From positions 496,001 to 560,000 of the forward strand of contig ML978127.1 of NCBI GenBank assembly GCA_010015805.1: 64,000 nt of DNA, given 5' to 3'. The notes under the pieces were generated by a model. The model worked only from the letters and a program-made list of their open reading frames with translations. It searched no databases and had not been told where the DNA came from. Position 1 is the stretch's first letter. Each line of letters opens with the position of its first letter. Both the position numbers and the translations under genes were made by a program. This document shows positions 1 to 12,252 of the stretch, piece after piece. The stretch is from Rhizodiscina lignyota (taxonomy: Eukaryota > Ascomycota > Dothideomycetes > Aulographales > Rhizodiscinaceae).

Positions 1-1522
1 GGAGAGCGGAGAAGGACGATCATCATAGATGGATTCACGGCGAACATTTCCACGTCAAGAGGGAGCTCGAAGAGCACTCCGAATACGACATCCGTTAGTG
101 AGCTTCGCTTCCAGATCAGACGGGAAAGACATCGCTTCGTGCGTTAAGAACGGATTGCTTCGATAAGGGCGTCGTCTTACCAGAATGGATCTGCTCTGCG
201 ACATGGGACGTAAACTATCCGTACAATACACTTTCGCTCTCAGGAGGCAGCTATCATAAACAGCCTACCAAAATTACACACTGCTCACTTGTTAGGAGAT
301 CCTGGGATAGGCTCAACGAGAAATTAACTCAGTGGCCGTCTTTACGTTTCCTGGCTCCGAGGTCATCCGCTACAAGTCAGCTCAATCTTCCAGCGTTAGT
401 CACCTACCTGTCGAACGATTCAAAGAACGCTCCGAATCAATCTTTCCACTCACCTCTGACAATGGCGAAGTTCGATGTACTGTATATCAACGTGATGAAA
501 ACTCGTTCAGGTACAGAAGAGAAGCCTTGCTACCAACTATCGATGCTCTTACACACGCCTTCAACCAACCAAGGACGAGGGAATGTAAACCAAAGACAGC
601 TTTGGTTGGACATCACTCGAGTGCCAAAAGGAGTCATCGCCAATCTGACTCAACACTCAGACACCTGTTCCGCCAAGTCCTCAATCATCCAATCCTGAAT
701 CAATGAGTTTACGTTCGCAGGGTCTGTGACGAACGGTGGAGCATGCAAGTATCAATCGTCTGGCTTGCCTCTACCAGTGAGCATGGATGCTCCGGGTTAT
801 GCCAACATGTGCTTTTGCACATAATATGCAAGTCAAGAGAAAGCAGCATGCGCTATGTATATTGAACTCCACTGCATGTTCTGCGTATCGCGTAAGTAAC
901 ACTCTCGTGGCTGAGAACAACTGGTCACCATCAGTAGTCATACGTACATAAAACCACTGCACATCGTGATCCTATGTTTCGACTTCAATGCGCGACAGAT
1001 GGGCTACCGCCAACCCTAAGTAATACAGGGCGCTTATTGTTGCGTCGCTCGAAATTTGCACGACAATATCTCGTTCCGACATATGCTTTTGTACGTGTCG
1101 CAGCGCAAATGGACGCTTCCGCGCGAATCAAGTCTGTTGCTCAACACCAGTTTGACAAGCAGTTGTGGAACGGCACAGCGGCTCCCAGCCCCCCTCCACA
1201 CTTACCTCCAGCACAAGTCGAGCACACGAAGTTGCCCATCGAATCAAGTGCCGGACACTAGTTTAAGCAGTGCGGGACTGTCGACATTTCGCTCGACTCA
1301 GCCAAATGAAATCGTGAACCATATGTGAGTGGGTCAATCTGTTTAATATTTCCCCATCTCAGCCAGCCACCCTAACGGCCGCTCCTGAGAATCAAGTTGA
1401 ACTATTCTACAGATACGAGTCCAGCTCCTCCCAGTTTTCCCTAATCCCTAAAGGTCCCCAACACCATTTGCATGCAATGCTGTTGAAACGTAGAAATGCC
1501 AAGAGAGAAAGGGAGGGCTGGA
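1..1522. other. No gene recognised
   Basis: Only short overlapping open frames occur here, on both strands. None has a recognisable domain, signal peptide or consistent splice pattern. The right end probably includes the 3' untranslated region of the kinase gene that ends at 1523. Confidence 0.5.
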
Positions 1523-3589
1523 CTACAAGTGAAGATCCGATCTCCACACCCACTCAAAATCGCCACCAAAGCCACGACCGAACTCGTGGAAGTGCCTTGC
1601 ATGAGAAGAATGCTGCCTGTTTTGTGTCGGCGAGTGCTGGCGCCAGTCTTTGCTGAGGTTCCACTCCTTGTCGCCGTCGCTGTCTTTCGAAGCACTAGAC
1701 AAATTTCCTTCCTTGCGCCCGCTGTCCCAAATATCACTCCCATTTCCATGTTGCACCCACGCATCCTTGCGTCTGCCTCTCCAGCTCCCAACACGTGTCT
1801 GACTCCGCTTGCGTGGGGTCACTACCTGCCCTGCTTCTCGCTTCGTTGCGGTGGATTGCTTCGGTGTTGCACTTCCTGAAGTAGTCGCAGACTTTGATTC
1901 TGGATCAGCTCGTCTACGAGCACCCAATTTTGCCCATTTGTCGAGGAAGTCGGATTTGCGCGGCTTCGTTGGCGTTGCCAATGGGGAGCTGTGTTCCTCG
2001 AATAAGAATCCGGTTGTCTCACTAATGCGCTCGTCAACCTCTTGCTCATGGGCAGCTTGAGGGCTACGATTGCGGCTGTTGTTGATTGTCGACGGATTCT
2101 TCAGCTCGGTGAGACCGACACGGTTGCGTGGCGTGGACCTGCCATCAGAGCTCTCGTAGCCCCAGTCCTTGCTCTTGATTGCCTTGAGTGGGCCACCGAA
2201 GCCGAAGATGGTAGAGTTCTCAATGTCTGAGGACTCTGCTGCCTCTTCGTCTTCCTCGTACATATCACTCCAGCTCTTAGACATAGTATCGCGTCCCTTG
2301 AGAGCGTTGGCGAGGCTGCCGATAGGTCGAGCAGCCGAGATAGGGAGCGAACCACTGATGAGAACAGGCTTGGAACGCTGAACCTTGATTGGCTCCCCAA
2401 GAGGCTGAGGGATGGTGTTGGAAGACTTGACAGAAACACCTAGCCCAGAGTCGACGAACGACGCAATGGAGGCGGTGTCAGGCTTGCTGGAAACCCAGTC
2501 CTTCGACACATCCTCCGAACTAGGAAACAAGCTCTCGGAGATTTCCGTATCCGGGATAGCGGAAAGTTGGCGAATCTGCTGAGGTGGAGACATTGCCAGA
2601 GCCTTGGCCCAAGGGAAGGCACCGCCCTCAATTTGAGGTGTCGATATTGAAGGGGTACGGAGAGGCTCGCGATTGGCGGTGGCCAAGGCAACAGAACGCT
2701 CATCGGTGCAGAAGTCATCGAGTGCCTCATCGTCGGTCGTGAAGGAGACAACACGCTTCAAAGCCTCCTTGGCTGCAGTCAGGGATCTGTTGGCAGGATC
2801 AATGGCAAGGCAGTGGACCAAGACCTCGAACGTATCCTGAGACATGGTCGGGAAGACATCGAAGAGAGTCTGCCTGTCGGCAACAAAGTCCCTGTACAGA
2901 GGGTCTGAAGGAGTCGGCGTGGCAAACGGATTGCGAGAGAACAGAATATTCAATAGGCAAATACCGATCGACCACACGTCAGCTCTGGCCGGATTGTAAC
3001 CGTTGCCGGAAGGATCATATTGTTCAGGCGCCATGTAGCGGTCGCTACCCACAGCGCACTCCATGGACCAGGTGTCCTTAGTTGCGAGGCCAAAGTCGCC
3101 AAGCTTCATGACACCAGTTTGAGTCAAGAAGATATTCTCAGGCTTGATGTCGCGGTGGTAGATACCGTTCTTGTGCATGTGCTCGACAGCGCCGATGAGC
3201 TCGAACATGAAGCTGCGTACGTGCTCGGTCTGAAGTGGTCCACGTCCCACACGAATGGCTTCGTAGAGGTCGCCATTCGAGCAGAATTCAAGAACGAGAT
3301 AGATATGGCTGGCAGTCTCGAAAGAGTGGACGAGGTTGACAATGTTGGGGTGGTCCCCAATGCGACGGTGGACGCTGAGCTCCTCAGATCTTTCGTCGAT
3401 GGCAATGGCCGAAAGACAGACATTAGAAGCGGAGTTTTTTGTGAGACACTTCAATGCCACAAATTCGTTGGTGTAAGTGTCCAGAGCTTTGAAGACCATG
3501 CCGAACGAGCCATGGTTGAGAGGAGAAATCGTGCGAAATCGTCCATCGAGCAGTACTCCGGCAACGAAACTATTTCGCATACAATCCAT
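1523..3589 (-). CDS. Ran1/Ksp1-type serine/threonine protein kinase
   Basis: A single uninterrupted frame encodes 688 aa from the first in-frame ATG at 3589. The N-terminal third is a complete protein kinase domain. It has a glycine loop (NHGSFGMVF, about residues 25-33), the ATP-binding lysine in VALKCLTK (K47), the catalytic loop YHRDIKPEN, DFG in KLGDFGLA, and an APE-like MAPEQYD. The opening LLDGRF...LNHGSFGMVF is typical of the fungal Ran1/Ksp1 group, which acts in nutrient, meiotic and TOR-linked signalling. The remaining ~390 residues are Ser/Pro/Arg-rich and probably disordered, ending in a DFEWV...DLHL motif. The kinase assignment is firm; the exact orthologue and pathway are inferred. 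The frame extends a few codons 5' of the ATG, but only from a non-ATG codon. Confidence 0.93.
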   Translation of the reverse strand: MDCMRNSFVAGVLLDGRFRTISPLNHGSFGMVFKALDTYTNEFVALKCLTKNSASNVCLSAIAIDERSEELSVHRRIGDHPNIVNLVHSFETASHIYLVLEFCSNGDLYEAIRVGRGPLQTEHVRSFMFELIGAVEHMHKNGIYHRDIKPENIFLTQTGVMKLGDFGLATKDTWSMECAVGSDRYMAPEQYDPSGNGYNPARADVWSIGICLLNILFSRNPFATPTPSDPLYRDFVADRQTLFDVFPTMSQDTFEVLVHCLAIDPANRSLTAAKEALKRVVSFTTDDEALDDFCTDERSVALATANREPLRTPSISTPQIEGGAFPWAKALAMSPPQQIRQLSAIPDTEISESLFPSSEDVSKDWVSSKPDTASIASFVDSGLGVSVKSSNTIPQPLGEPIKVQRSKPVLISGSLPISAARPIGSLANALKGRDTMSKSWSDMYEEDEEAAESSDIENSTIFGFGGPLKAIKSKDWGYESSDGRSTPRNRVGLTELKNPSTINNSRNRSPQAAHEQEVDERISETTGFLFEEHSSPLATPTKPRKSDFLDKWAKLGARRRADPESKSATTSGSATPKQSTATKREAGQVVTPRKRSQTRVGSWRGRRKDAWVQHGNGSDIWDSGRKEGNLSSASKDSDGDKEWNLSKDWRQHSPTQNRQHSSHARHFHEFGRGFGGDFEWVWRSDLHL

Positions 3590-6500
3590 AGAGGCCGTGA
3601 GGAGGGAATCCGGCAAGACCAAAGGAAGGGGTTGAGAGAAACTCCGCCGAATACCAGAAGGTGGAAAGTAACTCGCCCGAAGAAGTACTGCAGATCGTAT
3701 TGTAACACGTGCCGGCTTTTTTGCAAGACGGGCAACAATCTATGATGCTTTTGTTTTTGAAGGAGAAAAAGGCACAGTTAAATAGAGATATAGTCCTTAA
3801 TGAGAACAGTCGCTTCGTCGATGAACAGTCGGTAGACCCAAGGAAATCGTTCGCTCAATGTGTGATAAGAGGTTCTCAACCACCGGTCGCTAAACTCCGA
3901 ATCGTCCAGGAAAGTCGCTAGGTTTGTACAGGGCCCGACCAAAAGGCGAGGAGCCGTCGATAGACTAAAGGCAAGGAAAAGTAGAGAGCGTTGTCGTGAT
4001 CATTGGCCGGAAGAGGGATCAAGGTAGTCGCAGGCGTGAAACCTGAGGCGCTTGGTCAACGAAAGGAGGTAAAGGAAATAATCGTAGTGTGGACGACGGC
4101 CGGTCGGTAGTAGATAAATAAATCAGGAAGAGGGCGCTGCGTGAGGGAAGAGGTGTCGTGACGCGTTGAGGGCTTCAGTCAAGAGGGTACGTGGATAGCG
4201 TGAGGAGTGGGGGTGAGTCGGAATAGGCAGCAAGCAGACGGGAGTGAAAGGACAACACAACCCGAATGCTGGAAGCTAGAGAGCGATCCGATAGTGAATT
4301 GGCGTTTCCGATGAGCGGGCCGAGCTGTTTGTTGTTGCCTGAGGGTCTAATCTGAACGCAAGGCTGTTGAGAGGGCGGGTTTGATGGTAGGAAGCATCAA
4401 AGACGGAGCTCTAGAGAGCACAATTGCAAGCTTTTCAGAGCAGATTGCGGAGGTCGGCGGACGATCAGAGCATTGAAGGTGATGATGCAAGGAGGCGAGG
4501 GCTGTCCAGCTGATTGAGGGTGACGAAAGCGAAGCTATGACACCACCGCGGAGAGGTTGAGATGAGTTCGGGCCAAAGGCGTAGGACAAAGAGGCGTTGT
4601 CAAAGGATGGAGAGAAGCTGAGGTAGAAGTAGTCGAAGGAGGGATGGCCAGAGGATATCGGGCGGATTCGAAATAGTGTTGTTTTGGTCGTCCACGGGGC
4701 AGGTGAGGAGTGCCACCGTTCTTTGTTGCGGTTGCGTCAGTAACGAGGGAGGTATGGAATGTAGCAGAGTGAGCACGGAGCGGCGGAGGGAGAGTGGGAT
4801 GGAGAGGCAGAGAGCGTGGCTGCAAGCGCAATTGAGGACGAACAAGACAACAGGTGTTAGAGGGACGGTGGTGATAGCATGATCAGATCTCTGGTGATGA
4901 TTCAAGCGGGCGAGGAGCAGCGAGGCTGGGTATTATGAATGAGCAGGCCCGCCTGGCGTGTCTGGCAGCGAGCGACTGGGAAGGCTCTGGAACGGCGACC
5001 GCCTTCTGCGCACCCTCGCACCTGCGAAGCCAGTGGGAGGCGATCTATGCCGTGTTGGGGCTTAGCGCTGCGACTGCTGCCGACCGCTTTTTTTGGCATG
5101 GTCATGCGATGGATGCCAGCTCTGAGAACCTGAATCCCGGGTGCAGCTCGCTTCCCACGCCCTGACTGGCTGCTGCTGCGCTGTATAGGCAGGGCACGCG
5201 TCGTGCCTCTAATCTCTCTAATCACCTCATGACCAAGCCGCGAGCCAGCGAAAATTACGCCTTTGATAATCACCGTCTAGCTCTACACGCCTGCAATCAT
5301 GAGGCCCCTCCGGATACGATGGTAGAGGCCTTGTGCACACCCTCAAGTGCCAGTGTCGTGATGGCCCTTCTTTCATGCCTCCTCCGACGCTCGCCGGCTG
5401 CTGCTGAGCTCATCGAAGGTGCTGGAAGAACACGTACCCAACTGCCCGTCGACCCCCGAGTCGTCTGTTCCCCTCTTTCTCTCGCTGATCATACCATCAC
5501 CTCCCCAGTTTTCATGCCAAACTCGACCATTTCTGCTGGATGCTATCGCCTGCTATCGCCATGCATATCCCACTGAAACCGTCGTGCTTGCGTGTCGTAA
5601 GAAACTCAACGAGGCCCCGAGGCCAAGCCAACAAGGCCAAGTGTCCTGAAACCTCGATCGCCATCCGTGTATCTTTCAATACGGCCGCAGAAAGCGTGGG
5701 TCCAGGACGAAAAAGCCGGCTCTCTGAATGCGCCAGCCAGGCGCACGTGTCGTCCGAGCCCGCATTCTTTGTCCCGCACAAGGCGTTAGCGGCATCCTGG
5801 TAGAGGCGTTATCGAACCTTGCAGCAGTTTCCATCGGCTTCTCCAAGCCAACGCGGGTCCAACGCGGGCAGCCACCCAATAGCGCGCAGCTCAGCCCTCC
5901 CAAAACCATTCCTTGTCGGATCGGCTGCGGTGACTGGCTCCGGAAGACCCTCAAGCTTGCCAGCGAGTTGCACAACAACTGTCAACCAGAAGCGTTGCCG
6001 GGTACGGAGTTGTTATGTTGAGGCTCCTATTGGCCTTAGGCACCAGGCATGCACGCTTTGGATTGTCCATCTTGTTTGTGCCTCTCTGCTGCCGTATGCT
6101 GCAGCAAGGAAGGCTGCTGCACGCCTCCGGCTTCCACGTTACTCGAATGAATGGGGTTCCGACTGCCCCTCCACCGAATGAGCCGCTGACCTTGTGGCTG
6201 GCACTCCTGCCCATCCAATCTGCGCGTTAAAGGGGCAGCAACAAGGCAGTTTGATGAGACGCCAACCAACTCCGGCCGACAACGCTAAATTCGGAAGATG
6301 GCGCTTCGACTCGTGATCTATGTCCTTGCGGGAGGAAGCGCTGGTGTGGGGTAAGATTTACAGGCGGCGTTTGAGGACGCTTTGCTGAGATCTCGTCTCC
6401 CTCAGACACCTCAAACTGCCGTATCATCCGGCTGACCATCGCTTGAAGAGCCTTGCAGAGCGACGTTTAGGATTTTCGCAGATGGATGTGGGAGGTGTGC

Positions 6501-7484
6501 CAATTGAATTGTGTTGAAGAGAGCGGTGTGCAATGGTGTGGTTAAAGTGTAGAGCTACTGTAGTGGGAATGAAAATTTTAACGAGATTTGCCACCACTGT
6601 AAATGCCTTGTTGGCATCCTAGGACGAAGACTGAATTGAACTGCAACTTTTACAGGACGCAAAGGCCCCGAGACAAGCATGATTTCCAAGTTAAAAGCGT
6701 GCATACGTTTTGGACGCCATTCAAGGGCGAGACGGCTGACTACTGCAGGTCTTCTGCAAGCCTTAGTCTGATAAGGGAAGGACGAGAAGCGCGTCTCTGC
6801 TATCCGATTCAGTCTCGTGCATAGAGATAGCTGACTGGTTGTTGGGGCCGCACAGCTTTGGCTCGATTTCGATGCGGAGCAGGGTGAAGAGCGCGTGCTC
6901 CATTTCCACTTGTTTCACGCGAGAACGTGAGCTGAGGCCAATTTCGCGTATCAGGACGGGAATCCGAAATGAGAAATGGTGATAAGGCCTTCCAAGAGTA
7001 GATAAACAGGACGGGGATCGTGAAATCGGTTGCACTCACAGAGGGTTTACAATTGATTATGTCCGCTGCCCTCACCGTGGACACGACGGTGACCAGATGC
7101 TGCAGAGAACTAAGTAACAGGCGCGAGGGTTGAGAGGACCCAGCACAATCGCGCACCTGCTGGAATCTACTGACATGCTCGCCTCGAGCGCAAAGTCTCG
7201 AAGGCGAAGAACGCAGTCTCAATCGCAAGTCACAACAATCAGTGTTTTCGGCACGTTGTCGGCGCGTTCGCGTGCGCCATCAATTGGATCGCGTTCGCTG
7301 AAAATCTCTTCGCCTTCACCGACTTTCAACTTCTTCGCACTCATCGCAGCGTGGGCAATATCAGATGTGAAGTTCGCGACCAATTGATATCTACTCCTCT
7401 ACTACCTTCTCACTCCACTACTATAATCCTTCCGTCCTTGCATGTCAGTTCTTTTTTCAGTCGGCGGTAACTTCTCTCGTCACC
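3590..7484. other. Long gene-free stretch between kinase and E1 phosphatase
   Basis: No gene can be supported in these 3.9 kb. Around 4.9-6.3 kb many short open frames overlap on both strands, as expected of GC-rich non-coding DNA. The part next to 3590 is likely the kinase promoter and a long 5' leader; the part next to 7485 is the E1 phosphatase promoter. A 41-codon minus-strand frame (7219-7344) runs divergently from the phosphatase gene. It could be a first exon or a small protein but has no recognisable family. Confidence 0.45.
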
Positions 7485-8599
7485 ATGCCCACGGCCACTT
7501 TCTCAGGGATCAAAGCCATTATACTTGATATCGGTGAGCCAATCGACCAATCAAACTTCGTCTTCTGAAATTTCTTCCCTTTAGCACCCTCGAATTCTCC
7601 ACAGCACCATTATCGCTTGCATCCGACGCATCGTTCCGTTCCCTTAGTCTGTTTGTAGAGACTTTGCAGTGGCGCCCGCTGCCAATCATGCAAGCCACAT
7701 GTCAGATACAGATCTTGAAAACTTTTTACATCTTCACCGCCACAGTCTTTGTCCTTTGTCAGATTGTGATGAAGATAGAATAAGAGACTGAATCTAATTC
7801 AACCCAGAGGGAACTGTCGCCCCTATCACGTTCGTCAAAGATACCCTCGTGGGCGCTCCCTTCCCATGTACCGCTCGTATCAGTAGATAAGCCGTCTGAC
7901 CATCAGTCTCAGTTCCCATACGCACTGCGCGTTCTCCCAGATTACGTCGCCAAGAACTGGTCGTCCCCCTCCTTTGAGCCAACGTTGAACTCATTCCCCG
8001 CCGAGGATCTCGCGTCCCCTGAGGCACTCGTCGCTCACGTACACGACCTCACCGCGCGAGACGTCAAGGTTGCGTATCTGAAGAGCTTGCAGGGGACGTT
8101 ATGGCGTTCTGGCTATGAGAGTGGCGCGCTTGTGACGCCTCTGTACGATGATGTGGTGACGAGGATCCAGTCGTGGAAGGATCGAGGTAAGATTCTTGCG
8201 ATATTCTCATCCGGCAGTGTCGAGGCGCAGAAGATGTTCTTCGCGCATGTCGGTGGTGAAGACGGAGAGGAGCAGCATGATCTTACGGGGCTGTTTGAAC
8301 CGTATTGGTTCGATACCGTGAATGCCGGGGCGAAGTTTGAGGGGAAGAGCTACGAGAAGATTGTGAGTGAGATGGGCGTTGAACGCGGGGATGCGCTTTT
8401 CTTGAGTGATCATATCAAAGGTTCGTGTCTTATTATATCTCCGCAGTTGTGGTACAGTTTTGACGAGTTCAAAGAGGTCCAAGCAGCCCTATCCGCAGGT
8501 TTGTGCGCGGCGCTCGTAATCCGTCCTGGTAATCCTCCGCAGGATTTCGCAGAAGGTACAGTGGCTGTACGTTCATTGGGAGAAGTCGAATTGGACTGA
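7485..8599 (+). CDS. utr4: Enolase-phosphatase E1 (2,3-diketo-5-methylthiopentyl-1-phosphate enolase/phosphatase)
   Basis: HAD-superfamily enzyme of the methionine salvage pathway. It converts the diketo-methylthiopentyl phosphate to the acireductone. Four exons give 240 aa: 7485-7533, 7808-7848, 7913-8420 and 8475-8599. The HAD nucleophile motif is split across intron 1 and reads ILDIEGTVAPITFVKDTL once spliced. Motif II is IFSSGS and the acidic motif III is LFLSDHIKEVQAAL. Length and these motifs fit the family (about 230-260 aa). Intron 3 (54 nt) is a multiple of three with no stop, so unspliced reading adds 18 foreign residues between K and E of that last motif. Intron 1 is unusually long here (274 nt). 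Confidence 0.93.
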
Positions 8600-9449
8600 G
8601 CTGTTGGGGCGCTTGGTCAATTAAGGAGCCGTCTTGGGTAACTTCTCAGAGAGGATGCGTCTCTTCCGAATCTCCGAATGCAGGAAACGGCCATGCTAAG
8701 CAATGAATCCTCTTCGTCTACTTCATCAACCACTAACGAGACATTCTCGGTGTGTGGATTTGGTTTTGCTTTGTACCCACGAGAATCTTCGAGGTCGAAG
8801 CAGCGAGGGATTCCGCACAGTATCCGTGGATGTGTTAATACCATTCGGCGACAGAAGGCCAATACTATCCGTCATCATGTCTCACTATGTTGCAAGAGTC
8901 TGTACACTGTCACTCTCACCTTTAATTGACCCTTGAATATTTGGTTGTCGTGGAGTCACGCACTCCACTTGAAATCGATGCTCTTTAACAATTCGTGAGA
9001 AGTGCCTTGATGTACATCAGATGTCTCGTTTCCAACATGTATGTATACCCATCAGGGCTAGTTGATGCAATCAAACTTGCAAATGGGCCTCTCCGCAGGG
9101 CTCTCCTTGCTGTAGAACCTTGCACAGCAGAAGAAAGGAACAGAGCCATTTGCCGGCTTAATCTTCTCTGCCACAGGAGGATCAATCAAGCTTTGTCTTT
9201 CATAGCTAGCGAATCATGACTGGTGTTGCGCAAGTTGAATGACGTGGTCAATGCTATTTGGTATGTCTCAGAGGATCCAGACATCCACGCCATCGCGACA
9301 AAGAAACAATCAAAGCGATATCGAAATTAACACTCTGCGAACCCGAAGCATCCAAAGTGGAGTATCTGTATTGCAGAGATACCTCCTATCGCTGACATGC
9401 TCGTGTCATATCTCATTGCGGCCGCTACGGAATAGATCCAACCTTAAAG
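8600..9449. other. No gene recognised (convergent 3' regions)
   Basis: This lies between the 3' ends of the convergent E1 phosphatase and zinc-finger genes. Only short frames without recognisable features are present. Confidence 0.5.
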
Positions 9450-10646
9450 TTAGTGAACCGCTATCATCAAGCCTGGACCCGCACTTTGTTCTGACTTCAT
9501 GTGCACTTTCTCGCGATGGATTTCTAGGTCCCTCTTTCGAGCAAAGCCTTTCTTCCCTCTACGATCGCAGCCCGATACGTCGCAATCGTTTGTGCCCTCA
9601 CCATGGGCCTCCCGCATGTGCCGAGCATGCTCTATCCTGCTCTTGAAGCCCCAGAATCGACCGTCAGGGCCTTCGGCCCCTGAGTATATACAAGACTTAT
9701 GGCTGCAAAACTTTGGCTTTACAGCGTCCGCCGAAAGACCATGAACTTTCTTCAGATGCTGCAGAAGATGATCACGTCGCTTGAAGGCACCTCGCCCTCG
9801 GTACCTGTGACACTCGACGCAGGGGTAAGAATTTGTGGACGAGTGGACACCCCGATGGCGCGTTAGAGCGTCTGGTCGTGTATATTGCGCCGAACATCCA
9901 GGCTCATTGCAAGCGAATGGCTTGTGGCTGGCCTGCTTCGCGTGTGATTCCAGGTCTGCGGCTTTGATGAAAGCTCCTCCGCATTCGGCACATGTGTGGC
10001 GTTTCGGAGCCGCGTGCGAGTCTGATCGAAACTCAGTCTCTGGGATTGGACGTGGAGATGAGGTTGCATCCGTCATCTCATCCCACTCTGAGCCGGTTTC
10101 GTATATTCCATCGATGGCTGAGCCCGCCACAGATAAGTCCATTTCATCGTCGTCAATTATCGCAGCTGGCTCTCTTTCATAAGGGTCTCCAACAGAAAAA
10201 GAAAACATTTCGTCAAGTGGAGAGTCCATTGGATCCGTTAAGAACTCATTGCAACCCGTGTTACAATTATCCTGAATACCACTGTTCATGACAGGCGACT
10301 CGCTCATTGTACCAACCCGCGAGTCCTGCTGCTCCTGAAGTGGGTGTCGTGTCATAACATCATTTCTTAGAACTCTTTCAAGGATCCCATTTTCTTTTGT
10401 GACGTCGTCAGGCGCATTTACGTCCTGATGCTCTTTACATGCTGGTTGGTTGAGCGCGGCAAATGCGCTTCCCAAGCTATCGTTTTCAACAAGTGAGTGG
10501 CTGAAGCCCTTAGAGGACAAAGGCTGTGAATGTATACATTGCGGCTCAGTCGAACAAATGAGAAAATCGGAATCGAAAAGGGATGATAAACTGTCATCTT
10601 CAAGGAGATGCGAGTTTTTGAGTTGTCCTTGCTCCTCGTTGAGCAT
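9450..10646 (-). CDS. C2H2 zinc-finger protein, putative transcription factor
   Basis: One exon, 398 aa from the first in-frame ATG (10646). The N-terminal half is acidic and Ser/Asp-rich without recognisable folds, a possible activation region. The C-terminal ~170 residues hold five Cys/His clusters: HTCAECGGAF...H, FACNEPGCSAQY...HRGVH, YPCVECHRY...HLKKVH, KFCSHKSC...HMREAH and NDCDVSGC...HREKVH. Fingers 3 to 5 have enlarged Cys-His spacing, as in several filamentous-fungal regulators where only the first fingers fit the classic pattern. DNA binding and nuclear location are inferred; the target genes are unknown. Confidence 0.85.
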   Translation of the reverse strand: MLNEEQGQLKNSHLLEDDSLSSLFDSDFLICSTEPQCIHSQPLSSKGFSHSLVENDSLGSAFAALNQPACKEHQDVNAPDDVTKENGILERVLRNDVMTRHPLQEQQDSRVGTMSESPVMNSGIQDNCNTGCNEFLTDPMDSPLDEMFSFSVGDPYEREPAAIIDDDEMDLSVAGSAIDGIYETGSEWDEMTDATSSPRPIPETEFRSDSHAAPKRHTCAECGGAFIKAADLESHAKQASHKPFACNEPGCSAQYTRPDALTRHRGVHSSTNSYPCVECHRYRGRGAFKRRDHLLQHLKKVHGLSADAVKPKFCSHKSCIYSGAEGPDGRFWGFKSRIEHARHMREAHGEGTNDCDVSGCDRRGKKGFARKRDLEIHREKVHMKSEQSAGPGLMIAVH

Positions 10647-12252
10647 TTCGACAGAACGCGTGGAGACGACCGAGAGACTCGGATACACAACACAGTGAAC
10701 GGTATCAGGAGTCGACGCATATTAATTCCAGCTCAGGCCCAGCCGGTCTATCGTAAACGCTGGTGGGCATGCGTCATGCATACGGCCATCCAATCACATT
10801 CAGGGGCAGCCACACAAGTCTCTTCCCCTGCTACTAGAAGGTGGACGGATGCGACCACCTTCTAAGCCTCCATATAGTCATCCAATGTCTGTAATTCGAG
10901 CGCGACGTCCTCTCCGACATTCATTCTGTGCCGCTCTCTGAACCAGCGTCCAGAAGGCTGGATCAACGCCAGCGACAGGTTAGGACAACTCGGATATTCG
11001 CTGGACTCCTAATCGAATCCTGTCCCCTGGAACTTGGACCAGCCGAGTTCTCTGTCAGCAGCCTTCCCATCGCCCTCTCCTCCCCGCCTACAAACCACGA
11101 ATCGATTGCCTGATCCTCCCAGTATCATGCTGCAACAAGTCGTCACAGCAGGCTTAGATCCGTGATAGTCCCGCATACGAACGCTCACGGCTGCAACCAT
11201 CGAGAAGGCTCAGCTCTCTAGCCTGTCTTATAGGTTGCGTTGGAGAAGCATGACAGCGTGGAAGGCAGGCATTGGGCTGTGATTGTGAAGAGAGGGGATA
11301 ACCTGACTTCATGCAACCTTGCGGATCGAGCCTGTCAGACAAAGAGTACACCCCACTAGCAAGCCGAAGGACCAAGGTTCTGATTGACTGGCGCAAGAAC
11401 GGAGTTGTAAGACAGTCCTCCGTGACTGCAGAATGCGTGCAGATAGCGGAGGTAGCCATTCAATTCCACGGATTGCATTTGTGGGGTTGGTTTGCAAGCT
11501 TACATTGGCAGCTGAAGCTAACGTAAAGGATTTCATATTGTTAGCAAGGCTAATGATGGCTTTCGCTGCTTGAATGGAGCAGCAATTCCTAGCTGCGCTC
11601 AAGCTAGCCCTCCACACGTCGGAACTGGTGGGCGACAATGGAATCACGAGAATCGAAGCACAGAAGCACAGAGGCTCAGAGGGCTACATCGCCCACTTGT
11701 GCCATGTGTGCTACCGCCCTTCCGCGCCGAAAGCGCTCGACTAGGTTAATATCGTATGAGCTGTCTATGTCTTTGACCGTTCGCGTGGCGAATGAGCACA
11801 ATGCTGCCACTGATGAGGAGTAGAAAACGAAGACCCTGATCCTTGTATGCCGCTACAGTTCTCTGCTATGGTAGTATTAAATCGCGGTCCACGCGCCCTC
11901 CCCGACCCCGCCGACGGCGCCCTTCTTCCCACGATATCATATTACTGCACTCGGCTGGATATACTGCGCTCTCCGGTAGCTGGAACTTCCATGCGCTCGA
12001 TTTGAGATACAATATGTTTTAGACGATATGATTCAGAATTTTTGACGCTGTTGAAGGGCCTCGCTCTTGTACCATTGGCATTGGAACAAATAACTCGGAC
12101 GCGGTAACGACTTATAAGACGTTGACCACTCCCATCTCAAGGCCCAGGCGACACGCCTTACAGTTGTTTTAAGTTCTGAGTCTCCATTACGTTGAAAAAT
12201 ATTCTTCAGCCCGAATATCATCAAGAGCCGGCTCACTAAGGGTTTCGCAATC
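10647..12252. other. No intact gene; possible degraded coding fragment
   Basis: No intact gene is supported. On the minus strand 11309-11647 is open for 112 codons. It contains a good donor (gtaagc) and a ctgcag acceptor, so it could be a relic of an intron-containing gene, but it lacks an ATG and a recognisable family. The rest holds only short frames. The right end is the promoter of the gene starting at 12253. Confidence 0.35.

Noticed and set aside
332-706. 124-codon plus-strand frame
   Set aside because: It starts at a non-ATG codon and has no family or splice logic.
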